13,050 nt of DNA from Actinomycetes bacterium. GTDB taxonomy: Bacteria > Actinomycetota > Acidimicrobiia > Acidimicrobiales > Palsa-688. Within the stretch, counting starts at the first letter, position 1, and the number at the start of each line of letters is the position of its first letter. The notes beneath the pieces are model-generated. The model saw nothing but the letters and a program-made list of their open reading frames with translations, was not told the DNA's origin and did no database searches. The position numbers were made by a program, and so were the translations under genes. This document shows positions 12,535 through 13,050 of the stretch, one piece after another. The stretch covers positions 1 through 13,050 of the forward strand of contig JAKARG010000033.1 of the NCBI GenBank assembly GCA_021819345.1. Reading direction: 5' to 3'.

Positions 12535-13050
12535 GTGATCGAGCATCGAAGGACTGGGTTCCTCGCGCCCCGACGGGCCGAGCACGCTGCCCGGACCCTG
12601 CGCAGCACCCCCCGGGCACGCCACTTCCGCCGCGTCCGCCCCAAGCCGCTCACCCGCAGGGTCGCGGCCGCAGCGCTACCGCTCGCAGTGCTCGCCAGCG
12701 CTCCCCCGGCGCTCGCCAGCGCCCGTCCTGCGCTCGCCGGGACCTCGGCGAGCCGGCCCAGCCCGACGAGGGCCCACCCGAGGACCTCGCCGTCGGCGCC
12801 GCGCACGGCCCCGCACCTCTCGGGGCTCGCCCCCGACGGCCCACTCGTCCGGGCAGTGCAGCCGAGGGGACCCGCAGCACGCGCGGGTTCGGCTGCGCAC
12901 GCAGACCCGCCGGCGCCGCCCGCGCCGGCGGTGGAGGCCTTCGGCAACGCCCGGAGCCGCCAGGGACCGAAGCTGCCCGCCGGAGCCGTCGGTGTGGCCG
13001 TGGCCGACGCCGGCGCCGGGTACTGGGTGGTCGACTCGGCCGGCAAGGTG
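12535..13050 (+). CDS. Secreted repeat-containing protein (3' end outside window)
   Basis: 172 residues are visible before the window ends. A long basic N-region (about 1-42, many Arg) leads to L-T-R-R-V-A-A-A-A-L-P-L-A-V-L-A, a signal-peptide core with a twin-arginine-like pair, and cleavage sites of the A-x-A kind near 59-63. Then comes a Pro/Ala/Arg/Ser-rich linker (about 64-133). The last part, F136-G-N-A ... A-V-G-V-A-V-A-D-A-G-A-G-Y-W-V-V-D-S-A-G-K-V172, resembles one unit of the FGDA/GYWLV repeats found in Acidimicrobiia secreted proteins, sometimes joined to peptidase or cell-wall domains. The start GTG at 12535 follows GAGGGAG with about nine bases spacing, and an in-frame stop lies upstream at 12418-12420. 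The domain that follows, and so the function, is outside the window. Confidence 0.75.
   Translation, partial: MIEHRRTGFLAPRRAEHAARTLRSTPRARHFRRVRPKPLTRRVAAAALPLAVLASAPPALASARPALAGTSASRPSPTRAHPRTSPSAPRTAPHLSGLAPDGPLVRAVQPRGPAARAGSAAHADPPAPPAPAVEAFGNARSRQGPKLPAGAVGVAVADAGAGYWVVDSAGKV
12690..12740 (+). repeat. 21-bp tandem repeat, about 2.5 copies, in the signal-peptide region
   Basis: GCTCGCCAGCGC occurs at 12690-12701 and again at 12711-12722, and GCTCGCCGG at 12732-12740, a constant 21-bp period. The coding result is a seven-residue repeat (L-A-S-A-P-P-A, L-A-S-A-R-P-A, L-A-G-T-S-A-S) across the end of the signal peptide. It preserves the frame and supplies several possible cleavage sites. 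Confidence 0.6.

Noticed and set aside
12315..13046. 243-codon minus-strand frame over the secreted-protein region
   Set aside because: The plus-strand frame has a ribosome site, a signal peptide and a recognisable repeat unit; the minus frame is its shadow and would also run through the CRP-like site and promoter.
1..13050. CRISPR array, insertion sequence, prophage or tRNA gene
   Set aside because: No regularly spaced direct repeats, transposase motifs, phage genes or tRNA-like cloverleaf sequences were seen on reading the window.

Overview
The window is very GC-rich and its genes are tightly packed with strong G/C third-position bias. This fits a high-GC actinobacterium. The class Acidimicrobiia is favoured because the secreted protein entering at the right edge ends in an F-G-N-A ... 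A-G-Y-W-V-V-D-S-A-G-K-V unit. That resembles the 'FGDA...GYWLV..DGGV' repeats common in secreted proteins of that class. This assignment rests on recalled sequence style, not on a search. There are no tRNAs, rRNAs, insertion sequences or CRISPR arrays, and most of the window looks like ordinary chromosomal core and housekeeping sequence.

Layout, left to right. (1) 1-1648, +: the 3' part of an ABC exporter ATPase, ATGA-coupled to its ABC-2 permease. (2) 1655-1697: a strong hairpin between convergent genes. (3) 1716-2726, -: an unusual fusion of a cysteine-dioxygenase-type cupin with a rhodanese domain. (4) 2866-4611, -: arginyl-tRNA synthetase, divergent from (5) 4670-5464, +: an orphan ABC ATPase. 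(6) 5496-6188, -: a dienelactone hydrolase family protein. (7) 6334-6570, -, and 6671-6952, +: two small uncharacterised genes read from a shared divergent promoter region. (8) 6926-10346, -: a succinate dehydrogenase operon ordered membrane subunit, flavoprotein, iron-sulfur subunit, with 4-base translational-coupling overlaps. (9) 10447-11463, +: a LysR-type regulator divergent from that operon, converging on and overlapping (10) 11400-12218, -: an enoyl-CoA hydratase/isomerase family protein. (11) 12219-12534: a regulatory intergenic region with a CRP-like palindrome, a second palindrome and a long leader. (12) 12535 to the edge, +: the secreted repeat protein, cut by the window end.

The genes do not form one pathway. 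The clear functional units are the two-gene exporter, the sdh operon with its divergent LysR gene (a candidate local regulator), and the CRP-like site feeding the secreted protein and/or the crotonase gene. A recurring feature is a TANNNT -10-like hexamer, most often TAGCCT, only 6-9 bases before the start codon of several genes. This suggests leaderless or nearly leaderless transcripts are common in this organism. The least ordinary items are the dioxygenase-rhodanese fusion, the small gene at 6671 with a near-consensus promoter, and the structured region at 12219-12534. No obviously new multi-gene defence or mobile system was found.
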